From contig NZ_BAFT02000078.1 of NCBI RefSeq assembly GCF_000308475.2, positions 1-64,000 of the forward strand: a stretch of DNA of 64,000 nt. Reading direction: 5' to 3'. Both the position numbers and the translations under genes were made by a program. The notes under the pieces were generated by a model. The model had not been told where the DNA came from and did no database searches. It was given only the letters and a program-made list of their open reading frames with translations. The DNA comes from Nocardia brasiliensis NBRC 14402 (GTDB lineage Bacteria > Actinomycetota > Actinomycetes > Mycobacteriales > Mycobacteriaceae). This document shows positions 33,039 to 42,091 of the stretch, piece by piece (positions within the stretch are counted from its first letter, which is position 1; every line of letters begins with the position of its first letter).

Positions 33039-35149
33039 CCGCGTGGGCACGATTCGTCAGCGCCCGGCCACGCACGGTGCTCGCCGTCGTGGTCGGGGCG
33101 ATGCTGCTGTTCGGGCTGCTCGGCATGAACACCGCCGACAAGGTGAGCGCCGCCGGATTCACCGATCCGCACAGCGAATCCGCCGCGGTCGACCGGCTGG
33201 TGCGCGCGCACTTCGGCCCGCAGACCCCGGACGCGGTCGCGCTCTACACCGCACCGGCCGGGCAGACGCTCGACGATATCGGCCCCGCCGTGCAGCAGTC
33301 GCTCGCCCGGATCGATCCCGCGCTGCTGCAAAAACCGATCGAAACCTATTGGAACAGTGTGCCGCCGCGCAAACAGTTCCTGCGCTCGGCCGACAACCGG
33401 CAGGCCCTGGCCGCGGTGTATCTGGCCGGTGACGACAACCGCCGGGTCGCCGCATACCCGGATATCGAAGCGGCACTACAGGTTCCGGGCATCGACACGA
33501 AGCTGTCCGGCTACAGCGCACTGGCCACGCAGATCAACAAGCAGTCCCAGCACGACCTGGTGCGGGCCGAATCCCTTTCGCTGCCACTGACGCTGCTCAT
33601 CCTGGTGCTGGTATTCGGCGGGGTGGTCGCGGCCTCGTTCCCGGTGGCGGTCGGCGTGCTCGCGGTGCTCGGCGCGATGGGCACCATCCGGGTGCTCACC
33701 GAGTTCACCGAGGTCAGCACGTTCGCGGTGAATATCGCCTCGCTGCTCGGCCTGGGTATGGCGATCGACTACGGGCTGTTCCTGGTGACCAGATTCCGCG
33801 AGGAACGCGCGAACGGGCGCGAGCTCACGGCCGCGATCGAACGCACCTGTGCCACCGCGGGCCGCACTGTCGCGTTCTCGGCCCTGCTGCTGATCTGTGC
33901 GTTCGCGGGCACTTTCGTCTTCCCGCAAGCCGTGCTGCGCTCGCTCGGGTTCGGCGCGATCGCGGCGGTCGCACTGGCGGCCGGACTTTCGCTGACCGTC
34001 CTGCCCGCCATGCTCGCGCTGTTCGGCCACCGCATCGGCAAGGCCGCGGAAAAGGATCGGACCGAACGCTTCTGGGGTCGCGTGGTGGACGCCGTGCTGC
34101 GCAGGCCGGGTCTGGTCACGGTGGTGGTGGGCGTCGTGCTGGTACTGCTCGCACTGCCGCTGACGGGTGCGAAACTCGGCGACATCGACCATCGCGCGCT
34201 GCCCGTCGGCAACGAGATGCGTGCCACCGTCGAAGAACTCACCGCCGGCTTCCCCGCCGCGAGCAGCGGTGTCACCGCCGTCCTGCAGGGTGACAACGGT
34301 CCTCCGCAGTCGGCGGCCGTGGACGCGGCGAACACCGCGCTCGGCCGGGTCGAGGGCGTCGGTCAGGTGCTCCAGGTCGGCCGCGCCGACGACTTCGTGG
34401 TCTTCCACCTCTTCCTCGACGCCACCGACCGCAGCGAAAGGGCAACGGCCACGGTCGAAGACCTGCGCGCGCTGACCCCGCCGGACGGCACGGCGCTGCG
34501 CCTCGGCGGCGATACCGCCGCCACCCTGGACAGCGTGCACTCCATCGTGCGCGGCATGCCGTGGATGATCCTGGTGATGGTGGCCGCCACGGTCGTGCTG
34601 CTCGCGGCCGCGTTCCGCTCGATCGTGTTGCCGCTCAAGGCCGTCGCGATGGCCTTCCTGAGCCTCGCCGCCACTTTCGGCGTGCTCACCTGGATCTTCG
34701 GCGAGGGCCACCTCGCGGGCGTGCTCGGCGTCAGCCCCGGTCCGCTGGCCGCAGGCATGCTCGTGCTGATCATCGCCGTCGTGTTCGGACTGTCCACCGA
34801 CTACGAGGTATTCCTGCTGTCCCGCATGGTCGAAGCGCACGCCGCGGGCGCCGACACCGCCGGCGCGGTGCGCGTCGGCACGCTCAAGACCGCCCGCGTC
34901 ATCACCGCCGCGGCCACCCTGCTGGTCATCGTCACCGGCGCGTTCACGCTTTCGCCGTTGACGCCCATGCGCTTTCTCGGCCTGGGCATGATCGTCGCGC
35001 TGCTGATCGACGCCACGCTGGTGCGCATGCTGCTGGTGCCCGCGCTGGTGAAACTGATGGGCCCGGCCAACTGGTGGCACCCGTCGCGCCGGCCGCGCCG
35101 GGTGTCCGCCACGGTCGAACGGGTGCAGGAGTCCACTTCGATCGGCTGA
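33035..35149 (+). CDS. MMPL/RND-family lipid transporter
   Basis: A 704-residue RND transporter in two homologous halves, each with one helix, an extracytoplasmic domain and five helices. Residues 11-35 form helix 1; SLLGLGMAIDYGLFLVTRF (helix 4 region, with the Asp-Tyr proton relay) and VFGLSTDYEVFLLSRM in the second half are the paired MMPL signatures. It is slightly shorter than mycobacterial MmpL proteins (about 950) and has no large cytoplasmic tail. Overlap with the PapA-like gene points to export of the acylated product, paralleling PapA/MmpL pairs in sulfolipid and trehalose-ester pathways. Confidence 0.92.
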   Translation: MTAWARFVSARPRTVLAVVVGAMLLFGLLGMNTADKVSAAGFTDPHSESAAVDRLVRAHFGPQTPDAVALYTAPAGQTLDDIGPAVQQSLARIDPALLQKPIETYWNSVPPRKQFLRSADNRQALAAVYLAGDDNRRVAAYPDIEAALQVPGIDTKLSGYSALATQINKQSQHDLVRAESLSLPLTLLILVLVFGGVVAASFPVAVGVLAVLGAMGTIRVLTEFTEVSTFAVNIASLLGLGMAIDYGLFLVTRFREERANGRELTAAIERTCATAGRTVAFSALLLICAFAGTFVFPQAVLRSLGFGAIAAVALAAGLSLTVLPAMLALFGHRIGKAAEKDRTERFWGRVVDAVLRRPGLVTVVVGVVLVLLALPLTGAKLGDIDHRALPVGNEMRATVEELTAGFPAASSGVTAVLQGDNGPPQSAAVDAANTALGRVEGVGQVLQVGRADDFVVFHLFLDATDRSERATATVEDLRALTPPDGTALRLGGDTAATLDSVHSIVRGMPWMILVMVAATVVLLAAAFRSIVLPLKAVAMAFLSLAATFGVLTWIFGEGHLAGVLGVSPGPLAAGMLVLIIAVVFGLSTDYEVFLLSRMVEAHAAGADTAGAVRVGTLKTARVITAAATLLVIVTGAFTLSPLTPMRFLGLGMIVALLIDATLVRMLLVPALVKLMGPANWWHPSRRPRRVSATVERVQESTSIG

Positions 35150-35232
35150 ATCGCAGGTATTTCCAGAAAGATCGCGCGCCACGCCGCAGCGAAGATTGCA
35201 ATACATCCGATCACTCCGCAGGCTTGGCACCC

Positions 35233-35433
35233 ATGTCCGCCCCCTGCCCCGCCTGCTCCTGGCCGTCGCCGATGCTCGTCTCCCGGCATGGGGCGGTGCG
35301 CTATCTGCGCTGCGTGTGCGGGAGATTCCTGGTGGCGCACGGGGACGGGGTGAACCTGCTGAGCGGCCGAAGTGCTTGCGCCGCACCGAAGGTCGCCGAG
35401 CATCTGGAGTTGATTCCGCTGCCCGAAGCCTGA
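35233..35433 (+). CDS. Small zinc-ribbon-like protein
   Basis: A 66-residue protein with two Cys pairs, CPAC near the N-terminus and CVCG around residue 28, separated by SRHGAVRYLR. This spacing suits a small zinc ribbon. Similar 60-80-residue actinobacterial proteins are annotated as hypothetical. It starts 83 bases after the MMPL gene on the same strand. The ribosome site is weak, so confidence is moderate. Confidence 0.6.
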   Translation: MSAPCPACSWPSPMLVSRHGAVRYLRCVCGRFLVAHGDGVNLLSGRSACAAPKVAEHLELIPLPEA

Positions 35434-35449
35434 CGGACCTCCGAGGGGT

Positions 35450-36478
35450 TCACAGTCCGTGCCGGTGCGCACCGGTCACCAGCTCGGCGACGCGCGCTTC
35501 CATGCGCGCCGAGAACGGATCCTCGATCGCGCGCCGGTAGGCCGCGACGGCCGCGCGGGTATCTGCGCCGACCAGATCGGCATTGAGCTGCGCCGCGGCG
35601 AATGCGCCTGCCGCCGCGGCGTTGCCGACCTGCGCCGCCGGATCCGTGACATTGCCCGCGGCCCAGACGCCGGCCGCCTCGGTCCGTCCGGTGGCATCGA
35701 CCGGGAGGTGCACGCCGAGGCCGGACGGATGCGCCACCGCCCGCAGCCCGATCCCGTCCAGGAAACCGGCGCGCGCGACCATCGTCGGCTGCACGGCGAG
35801 CACGGTGCGCTCGACCACCGTGCCGTCGCTCAGGCGGACACCGGTCAGTCGATCGTCGGTGACGACCAGTTCCGCCACTTCGCCTGGCACCACCTTGATT
35901 CCGCGCGCCGCGAGCTGTTCGGCCGCTTCGCCGACCGGCGGTGCCGCGGTGTGCGCGAAGAACACGACATCGCTGCTCAACTGCCGGAACAGCAACGCCT
36001 GGTGCACCGCCATCGGCCCGGTCGCCAGCACGCCGATGGCCTGGTCCCGGACCTCCCAGCCATGGCAGTACGGACAGTGCACGAGGTCGCGGCCCCACCG
36101 CGCGGACAGGCCGGGGATCTCGGGCAGCTCGTCCACCAGCCCGGTCGTCACGAGCAGCCGACGGGCCCGGAACGTGCGGCCATCGGTCAGCGTCACCACG
36201 AATCCGTCGGCGGCACCGGTCACCGCATCGACCTCGCCCGCCAGCACCGCACCGCCGTAGCCACGCACCTCCGCCCGGCCCAGCTCGAGCAGTTCGCCGG
36301 GCGGCATCCCGTCGCGCGCGAGCAACCCGTGCACGCCTTCGGCCGGTGCGTTGCGCGGGTCGCCCGCGTCGATCACCAGCACCGACCGCCTGGCCCGCGC
36401 CAGCATCAGCGCACCGTTCAACCCGGCGGCACCGCCGCCGATCACCACCACGTCGTAGCCGTCTTGCTGTTCAGTCAC
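35450..36478 (-). CDS. Thioredoxin reductase-like NAD(P)/FAD oxidoreductase
   Basis: A 342-residue two-domain flavoprotein. The FAD motif VVVIGGGAAGLNGALML is at the N-terminus, the redox-active pair is CPYCHGWE near residue 136, and the FAD-binding AAGNVTDPAAQVG lies near 285. The CPYCHG active site differs from the CATC of TrxB and is typical of stand-alone dithiol oxidoreductases in actinobacteria, some of which act on low-molecular-weight or natural-product thiols. The GTG at 36478 was selected because GGAGG lies 8 bases upstream. Confidence 0.88.
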   Translation of the reverse strand: MTEQQDGYDVVVIGGGAAGLNGALMLARARRSVLVIDAGDPRNAPAEGVHGLLARDGMPPGELLELGRAEVRGYGGAVLAGEVDAVTGAADGFVVTLTDGRTFRARRLLVTTGLVDELPEIPGLSARWGRDLVHCPYCHGWEVRDQAIGVLATGPMAVHQALLFRQLSSDVVFFAHTAAPPVGEAAEQLAARGIKVVPGEVAELVVTDDRLTGVRLSDGTVVERTVLAVQPTMVARAGFLDGIGLRAVAHPSGLGVHLPVDATGRTEAAGVWAAGNVTDPAAQVGNAAAAGAFAAAQLNADLVGADTRAAVAAYRRAIEDPFSARMEARVAELVTGAHRHGL

Positions 36479-36714
36479 CGTGACCACCTCCGCTCACCAC
36501 CATGCGAGCGACCGCACCGAAACCGCAACTTCTGTTGCCATATCGGCAATATCTGCCCGGGCCGAAATCCGGTCGACCGCGGGCCGGCCGCTCGGTACTC
36601 TCCGATGCTATGGAGTGATGCCGAGTGCGCCCGCCCGGACAGCGCTGCCGCCGTGTCGGATTCAGCGCGCGGACGGCGCTGCCCGCACCCCGCACTCCGA
36701 TCGAGGGACACCCC

Positions 36715-37464
36715 ATGACCGATCAAGAATTTCTTTCCCGCGTCGCCGCGCGCCTGGCCGCCCTGCCCGGCACCCGGGCGGTGACGCTCGGCGGCTCCCG
36801 CGCCCAGGGCACCCACACGCCCGAGAGCGACTGGGATCTGGCCATCTATTACCGAGGCACGTTCGACCCCCGCGCCCTCCGTGAAATCGGTTGGGACGGT
36901 GAGGTATCCGAGCTGGGCGGCTGGGGCGGCGGCGTCTTCAACGGCGGCGGCTGGTTCACCATCGAGGGCCGCAAGGTCGACGTGCACTATCGCGACCTGA
37001 ACGTGGTCGAACACGAACTCGCCGAGGCCGAGCAGGGCCGATTCCATTGGGAGCCACTGATGTTCCATCTGGCGGGCATCCCGAGCTATCTGCTGGTGGC
37101 CGAACTCGCCGTCAACGAGGTGCTGCACGGCACCCTCCCCCGGCCCGGCTACCCGCCGGCCTTGCGTACCGCCGCCCCGCCGATCTGGCGTAACCGGGCC
37201 GAGCTGACCCTTCGTTACGCCACGGACGCCTACGTGCATCGCGGCCAGGCCACCGAGGTCGCCGGGTCCATCGCCATCGCCGCGATGGCCACGGCGCACG
37301 CGATCCTCGCGGCGCGCGGGGAATGGGTCGTCAACGAGAAGCGGCTGCTGGCCCGCGCGGGCCTGCGCGATATCGATGCGATCGTAGGGCAGTTGACACC
37401 GGACCCGGCATCGCTGGCGCAGCGGATCGCATCGGTGCAGCGCATGCTGACCGCCGCGCGCTGA
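36715..37464 (+). CDS. Nucleotidyltransferase domain protein
   Basis: A 249-residue protein with a pol-beta-like nucleotidyltransferase N-terminus: GGSRAQGTHTPESDWDLAIYY (residues 23-43) is the GS-x-DxD signature, and a third carboxylate lies in KVDVHYRDL. The C-terminal half is helical and resembles the four-helix substrate domain of aminoglycoside-type nucleotidyltransferases. The acceptor is unknown: an antibiotic, a small molecule or protein AMPylation are all possible. No HEPN partner gene is adjacent. Confidence 0.85.
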   Translation: MTDQEFLSRVAARLAALPGTRAVTLGGSRAQGTHTPESDWDLAIYYRGTFDPRALREIGWDGEVSELGGWGGGVFNGGGWFTIEGRKVDVHYRDLNVVEHELAEAEQGRFHWEPLMFHLAGIPSYLLVAELAVNEVLHGTLPRPGYPPALRTAAPPIWRNRAELTLRYATDAYVHRGQATEVAGSIAIAAMATAHAILAARGEWVVNEKRLLARAGLRDIDAIVGQLTPDPASLAQRIASVQRMLTAAR

Positions 37465-37670
37465 CCGCCCACCTGCGACGACATGGTTTCGTCGCCGTCG
37501 CGTCACGGAGATGTTCCGCCGCGCGGCCTACCCGTTTGCCTGATCGTGGTTCGGCACGTGCATCCTGTACTCGAACAGATTGAATCCTTTGGATTGCCCG
37601 ACTGCCGACGAGACCAGTGTCACCGGATGCGGTTCGGCGGACCGTCCCGACGACAGTGAGAGCAGGACCG

Positions 37671-38711
37671 ATGCGGCCTGTGGTGATGGAAGGCGTCGCG
37701 GCACGGCGCGGCAGCGAATACGCGGTATTGCTGCGTCGCGTGCGACAGGCCGGGTTGCTCGACCGGCGGCCGCGCTACTACGCGTGGAAGAGCGCGGTGA
37801 CCGCCGCCGCCTACGTGGGCGGCTGGCTGGTGTTCGTGCTGCTCGGCGATTCGTGGTGGCAGTTGGGCGTCGCGGCGTTCCTCGGAATCATGTTCGCCCA
37901 GTTCGCTTTTCTCGGTCACGACGCCGGGCACAAACAGATCTTCGCGAGCCGGCGCGCCAACTATCTGTACGGGTTGATCTTCGGCAACCTCGGAATCGGG
38001 GTGAGCATCGGCTGGTGGACCAGCAACCACAACCGCCATCACGCGCACCCCAACACCGAGGACGCCGATCCCGACATCATGGGCGTGCTGGCGCACTCCG
38101 GTGCGCGCGCCCGGGCCGAACGAAGTTGGCGGCGGCTGATCTTCCGGTATCAGGCCTGGTTGTTCTTTCCGATGCTGCTGCTCGAGGGCGGCAGTCTGCA
38201 TTTCGCGAGTGCCCGCGCGGCATTGCGCTGGCCGATCCCGAACCGCCGTGCCGAAGCGGCATTGCTGGCGCTGCACGCCGTGGTCTATCTGGGCACGGTG
38301 TTCGTGGTCCTGTCGCCGGTCAAGGCGCTGGTGTTCATCGCCGTGCAGCAGGGGCTGTTCGGGCTGTATATGGGCTGCACCTTCGCGCCGAATCACAAAG
38401 GCATGGCGGTACTTCCGGCCGGCGACCGCACCGACTTCCTGCGCAAACAAGTGCTCACCTCCCGTAACGTCCGCGGTGGCGTCTTCATCGATGCGGCGCT
38501 GGGCGGCTTGAACTATCAGATCGAACACCACCTGTTCCCCTCGATGCCGCGGGCCAACCTGCGCCGGGCCCAGCCCATGGTCGCCGAGTTCTGCGCCGAG
38601 ATCGGCGTGCCGTATTGCGAGACCAGCCTGCTCCGCTCCTACGCCGAGGCGCTGCGCCATCTCGACGCCGTCGGCAAGCACACCAGGGCGCCCGCGGAAT
38701 CCGCTGCCTGA
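37671..38711 (+). CDS. Membrane fatty acid desaturase (DesA3/linoleoyl-CoA desaturase-like)
   Basis: A 346-residue di-iron membrane desaturase. The three His boxes are HDAGH (around residue 84), HNRHH near 123 and QIEHH near 283, and hydrophobic hairpins lie around 45-95 and 195-240. The sequence matches the acyl-CoA delta-9 (DesA3) group of mycobacteria and relatives, which needs a separate oxidoreductase for electrons. No such reductase is adjacent; the ferredoxin-less reductase at 24707-25585 is a distant candidate only. The ATG at 37671 follows GCAGGA and was preferred to a GTG 18 codons upstream. Confidence 0.9.
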   Translation: MRPVVMEGVAARRGSEYAVLLRRVRQAGLLDRRPRYYAWKSAVTAAAYVGGWLVFVLLGDSWWQLGVAAFLGIMFAQFAFLGHDAGHKQIFASRRANYLYGLIFGNLGIGVSIGWWTSNHNRHHAHPNTEDADPDIMGVLAHSGARARAERSWRRLIFRYQAWLFFPMLLLEGGSLHFASARAALRWPIPNRRAEAALLALHAVVYLGTVFVVLSPVKALVFIAVQQGLFGLYMGCTFAPNHKGMAVLPAGDRTDFLRKQVLTSRNVRGGVFIDAALGGLNYQIEHHLFPSMPRANLRRAQPMVAEFCAEIGVPYCETSLLRSYAEALRHLDAVGKHTRAPAESAA

Positions 38712-38831
38712 CACCGGCTGTCGGGCGATCGACGGACATACACGGCACCCCGGGCGCTGCGAAACTCATCGAGAGAGCTGTGGCGGCGCGCTACCCGCCG
38801 CCACGGCAACGCTGCGGTAGGTGAGGTTCCG

Positions 38832-39830
38832 ATGGGATTCTTCGGTCGAAAGTCCGAGCTGCGCACGGGTTTCGAGCACGAGTACGTCACACTGCCCGAC
38901 CCCGGCCTGCCCGACGCGGAGACCCGGCAGGTGCTGTATCGGGCGTTGTGCGAGATCGGCTTGGCCGACATCGTCTTCGGGCCCGGTGACGTGCGGGAGT
39001 GTTTTCGTGCGCTGACCTCCGTCGCACCGGTCTTCCGGAACACCGTCTCCGACAACCGGATGCTCGGGCGCTTTTCTGGCGAGCCGGACGTCTTCTGGTA
39101 TGCGCTGCAGGGTTCGGCGGGTGCCGCGATCGTGATGTCCTTCGGACCGGAGAGCGAGGACAGCTTCCGGCAGGTGCAGATCGACGGCCCGCTGAGCAGG
39201 ACCGCGCTGCAAACCCCGTTCGAATGGGGCACCGTGCTGGGCCTCGGCGCCTCGGTGCCGGTCGGTTTCGCGCGGATCTTCGCCGACGCCACGCTGCAAC
39301 CGCTGTCGGCGCTGCCGGGTCTCGAGCACTTCCGTCAGCCGGACGAAAACGGTTCGGGCGCAGGGTCTCCCGCCGACGAACCGACCATCATGCTGCCGCA
39401 ACCACCGCCCGAGCTGCCGATCCAGATCGGCTATCGCCTGCTCGCGACCGCGCCGCAGAGCGTCCTGGTGTACTCCGCGGCCACGTTGAGCGAGACCTTC
39501 GCCGGGGTGTACTCGGCCGCACCGGTTTTCGGTGCGACGTCGCTCGCGTTCGAGGACGGCTGGGTCGGCGCGTTGCCCGCGCCGTCGGTGCAGTGGTTCG
39601 GTGTGGACGGACCCGCCGGGTCCGCCGTCGTGGTAACCGCCGCCACGAGTGCCGATTTCGCTTTCCTGAGCACCGAGGTCATGCCGCAGGTCGGCAGTCT
39701 GCCGTCGGCGTTCACCTGCGGTATCGCCGACCGGACCGTCGTACCGCAGTCCTTCGCCCGGCTGTTCACCAGGTCGGACCAGCGCCCGATCTGGGAACTG
39801 CCGGGCATGCGGCATCTGCGCCAACCCTGA
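38832..39830 (+). CDS. Duplicated-domain protein of unknown function
   Basis: A 332-residue soluble protein made of two related halves. Half A (about residues 35-170) and half B (about 200-332) share the pattern ...TSVAPVF / YSAAPVF..., then a beta-rich stretch, then the closing sequences LPGLEHFRQP and LPGMRHLRQP. A Pro-rich linker (residues 170-195) joins them. No signal peptide or catalytic motif is seen and I recognise no family. GTAGGTGAGG precedes the ATG. Confidence 0.7.
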   Translation: MGFFGRKSELRTGFEHEYVTLPDPGLPDAETRQVLYRALCEIGLADIVFGPGDVRECFRALTSVAPVFRNTVSDNRMLGRFSGEPDVFWYALQGSAGAAIVMSFGPESEDSFRQVQIDGPLSRTALQTPFEWGTVLGLGASVPVGFARIFADATLQPLSALPGLEHFRQPDENGSGAGSPADEPTIMLPQPPPELPIQIGYRLLATAPQSVLVYSAATLSETFAGVYSAAPVFGATSLAFEDGWVGALPAPSVQWFGVDGPAGSAVVVTAATSADFAFLSTEVMPQVGSLPSAFTCGIADRTVVPQSFARLFTRSDQRPIWELPGMRHLRQP

Positions 39831-39966
39831 GCGGATCTCCTTGGCCCGGTGCGTTTCCAGTGCCCATATCGGGCGACTTCGGCGAGCCACCGGCGTAGCG
39901 CGACCGGCGGCCGATGCGCGTCCAGTAGGGTCTGCGCGGTCAACGTACCGGACAGTGGAGGACGAC

Positions 39967-40989
39967 ATGAGTGAGCTCGTTCTGGTTACCGGCGGAACCG
40001 GCTATATCGCGGGGTGGTGCATCGTGTCGCTGCTCGAACGCGGCTACGACGTACGCACCACCGTGCGCAGCCCCGACCGGGAGCCGGCGGTGCGCCGCGC
40101 CGTCGCCACGGTCGTCGATCCCGCGGGCCGGTTGAGCTTCGCCACGGCCGATCTGCTGTCCGACGACGGCTGGGCCGACGCGGTCCGCGACGTCGACTAC
40201 GTGCTGCATGTCGCCTCACCGCTGCGCGTCGACGCCGCAGAGAGTCCTGAAGCGCTGATCGCCGCGGCCCGCGACGGCGCACTGCGCGTCCTGCGCGCCG
40301 CGACCGCGGCCGGGGTGCGGCGGGTGGTCATGACGTCGGCGGCGAACGCGGCGAGCCCGTCGTCCTATGCCGCCGAGGGCATCACCGACGAGACGCTGTG
40401 GACCGATCCCGACGATCCGACGCTCATCCCCTACCGGCGCTCGAAAACCCTTGCCGAGCGGGCAGCCTGGGATTTCATGGCGACCTACGACGGGCCCACC
40501 GAACTCACCACGGTGCTGCCCGGCGCGGTCTTCGGCCCGATCCTGAGCACCGGCACCACGGGTTCGGTCGATATCGTCGAGCGCATGGTGTCGGGCAAGA
40601 TGCCCGGCGTGCCGCGCATCGGACTCGAGATCGTCGACGTCCGCGATCTCGCCGACATCCACATCAAGGCGATGACCGCGCCCACCGCCGCGGGCGAACG
40701 TTTCCTCGCCACCGGCGAATTCACCTGGATGCGCGATATGGCCCGCACCCTGCACCACGGTCTCGGCGCGCGCGGCAAACAGGTGTCCACCCGCCAGTTG
40801 CCGGATTTCGCGGTCAAACTCGCCGCCCGCTTCAGCGACGCACCGCTCGGCGAGATCACCCCGGCCCTCGGCCGGCGCAACCGGCACAGCACCGACAAGG
40901 CCAAGCGCCTGCTCGACTGGCAACCCCGGCCCGCCGAGCAGACCGTCCTCGACTGCGCCAACAGCCTGATCGCGCACAGCGGCGCGTGA
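39967..40989 (+). CDS. NAD-dependent epimerase/dehydratase-family reductase (dihydroflavonol reductase-like)
   Basis: A 340-residue extended SDR. VTGGTGYIAGWCIVSLLERG is the nucleotide-binding segment, LHVASPL follows the fourth strand, the catalytic Ser lies in TSAANA, and Tyr/Lys are in YRRSKTLAE. This group, close to dihydroflavonol 4-reductase/cinnamoyl reductase, reduces aldehydes or ketones; the substrate is unknown. GGAGGACGAC precedes the ATG. It stands alone between unrelated genes. Confidence 0.88.
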   Translation: MSELVLVTGGTGYIAGWCIVSLLERGYDVRTTVRSPDREPAVRRAVATVVDPAGRLSFATADLLSDDGWADAVRDVDYVLHVASPLRVDAAESPEALIAAARDGALRVLRAATAAGVRRVVMTSAANAASPSSYAAEGITDETLWTDPDDPTLIPYRRSKTLAERAAWDFMATYDGPTELTTVLPGAVFGPILSTGTTGSVDIVERMVSGKMPGVPRIGLEIVDVRDLADIHIKAMTAPTAAGERFLATGEFTWMRDMARTLHHGLGARGKQVSTRQLPDFAVKLAARFSDAPLGEITPALGRRNRHSTDKAKRLLDWQPRPAEQTVLDCANSLIAHSGA

Positions 40990-41073
40990 GCGCGTCCGGC
41001 CCGCACCGGCGCGGCGGTGTGGGCCGAATCCGGCTCGGGCACAGCCGGACTCACGATCCGAGCAGTCCGGAAC

Positions 41074-41919
41074 TCAGGACTGCGAAGACCCCGAACCGAG
41101 CACGTCCGGTGCGCCGAGCACCGTGTTCAGCAACTGCCCGAGCCGCTCCCCCGCGAGCCGCAGCCGGTTCTCGGCCACCGGCAGGAACTGCTGGGTGTAC
41201 TCGTCGCCGATGGTGGACGAGGCCGGATAGAAGCCGGGCGTGTTCACCACCCGGCAACTGTCCTCGGCCCATTGCACCGGATCGCTGTCCGGCTGCGCGG
41301 GCGGCAAGGCGGGCGCGGGCAGCGCCAGCAGCCGTTGCAGCTCCTCGGCGTCGCTCGCGTGCCGGGTGTCGAGCAACCGGCTGTCCCATACCGAATGCAG
41401 GTTGGTGGCCTTGCCGAGGTAGGTGACCCGGAACTCGTTGCCGCCGCGGTCGCGGGCATACCCGGCGTGCAGCGGCTGGTGGATGTCGCCGACGAAATGC
41501 ACGACGAACTTCAGCGCCTGCGCGCGCTCGGCGTCCGCGCGCGAGCGGTCGGCCAGGATCTTCGTCTGCGCGCGCAACGCGTCGACCACGTTGTCGCCGT
41601 TGTTCCCGTTCACCGCCGCGTCGTAGACGCAGCCGTTCTCCCCGATGTTCACATAATGCCACGGCGCGGAACGTTTCCCGAGGTCCGGGTCGTCCCGGCG
41701 CACCTCGTCGGCCCAGTTGGCCACCCCGGCCAGCGTCGGATCCGCCTCGCCGGCCAGCAGCCGCGAGACCTGATCCCGGGCCGCCGGGTCGAGCCGGAGG
41801 TCGGCGATCGCGCCGACCGTGTTGTGCCCCTGCACGCCCCACGCGTTCGCGGGCGGCGCAACGGCGAACAGGATGGCTCCGAGCGCACACACGCCCGCTA
41901 GAGCAGCTCTACCTCGCAT
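41074..41919 (-). CDS. Secreted S1/P1-type nuclease
   Basis: A 281-residue exported zinc nuclease. A signal peptide (residues 1-26) ends at PPANA, so mature Trp27 becomes the N-terminal zinc ligand, as in S1/P1 enzymes. The remaining ligand set is visible: His32 in WGVQGHN, Asp in WADEV, His in PWHYVNI, HFVGDIHQPLH and LHSVWDS. Two Cys pairs could form disulfides. The family hydrolyses single-stranded DNA/RNA and 3'-nucleotides, suggesting phosphate or nucleotide scavenging outside the cell. Confidence 0.92.
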   Translation of the reverse strand: MRGRAALAGVCALGAILFAVAPPANAWGVQGHNTVGAIADLRLDPAARDQVSRLLAGEADPTLAGVANWADEVRRDDPDLGKRSAPWHYVNIGENGCVYDAAVNGNNGDNVVDALRAQTKILADRSRADAERAQALKFVVHFVGDIHQPLHAGYARDRGGNEFRVTYLGKATNLHSVWDSRLLDTRHASDAEELQRLLALPAPALPPAQPDSDPVQWAEDSCRVVNTPGFYPASSTIGDEYTQQFLPVAENRLRLAGERLGQLLNTVLGAPDVLGSGSSQS

Positions 41920-42091
41920 CGAGAAGAATCCTTTCGACCAGCGTCCGATGGCCCCGACCGTGCACGATCCCTACGGCTCAGAGTCTCCGCGACAATTTCC
42001 ATCCAGAACTGAACACCGGATAAACAGTGTGCGACAAGACCGTCGCCCACGGTGCCCGAATTGTCGGTGCCCACTGGCACACTCGGCGTTC

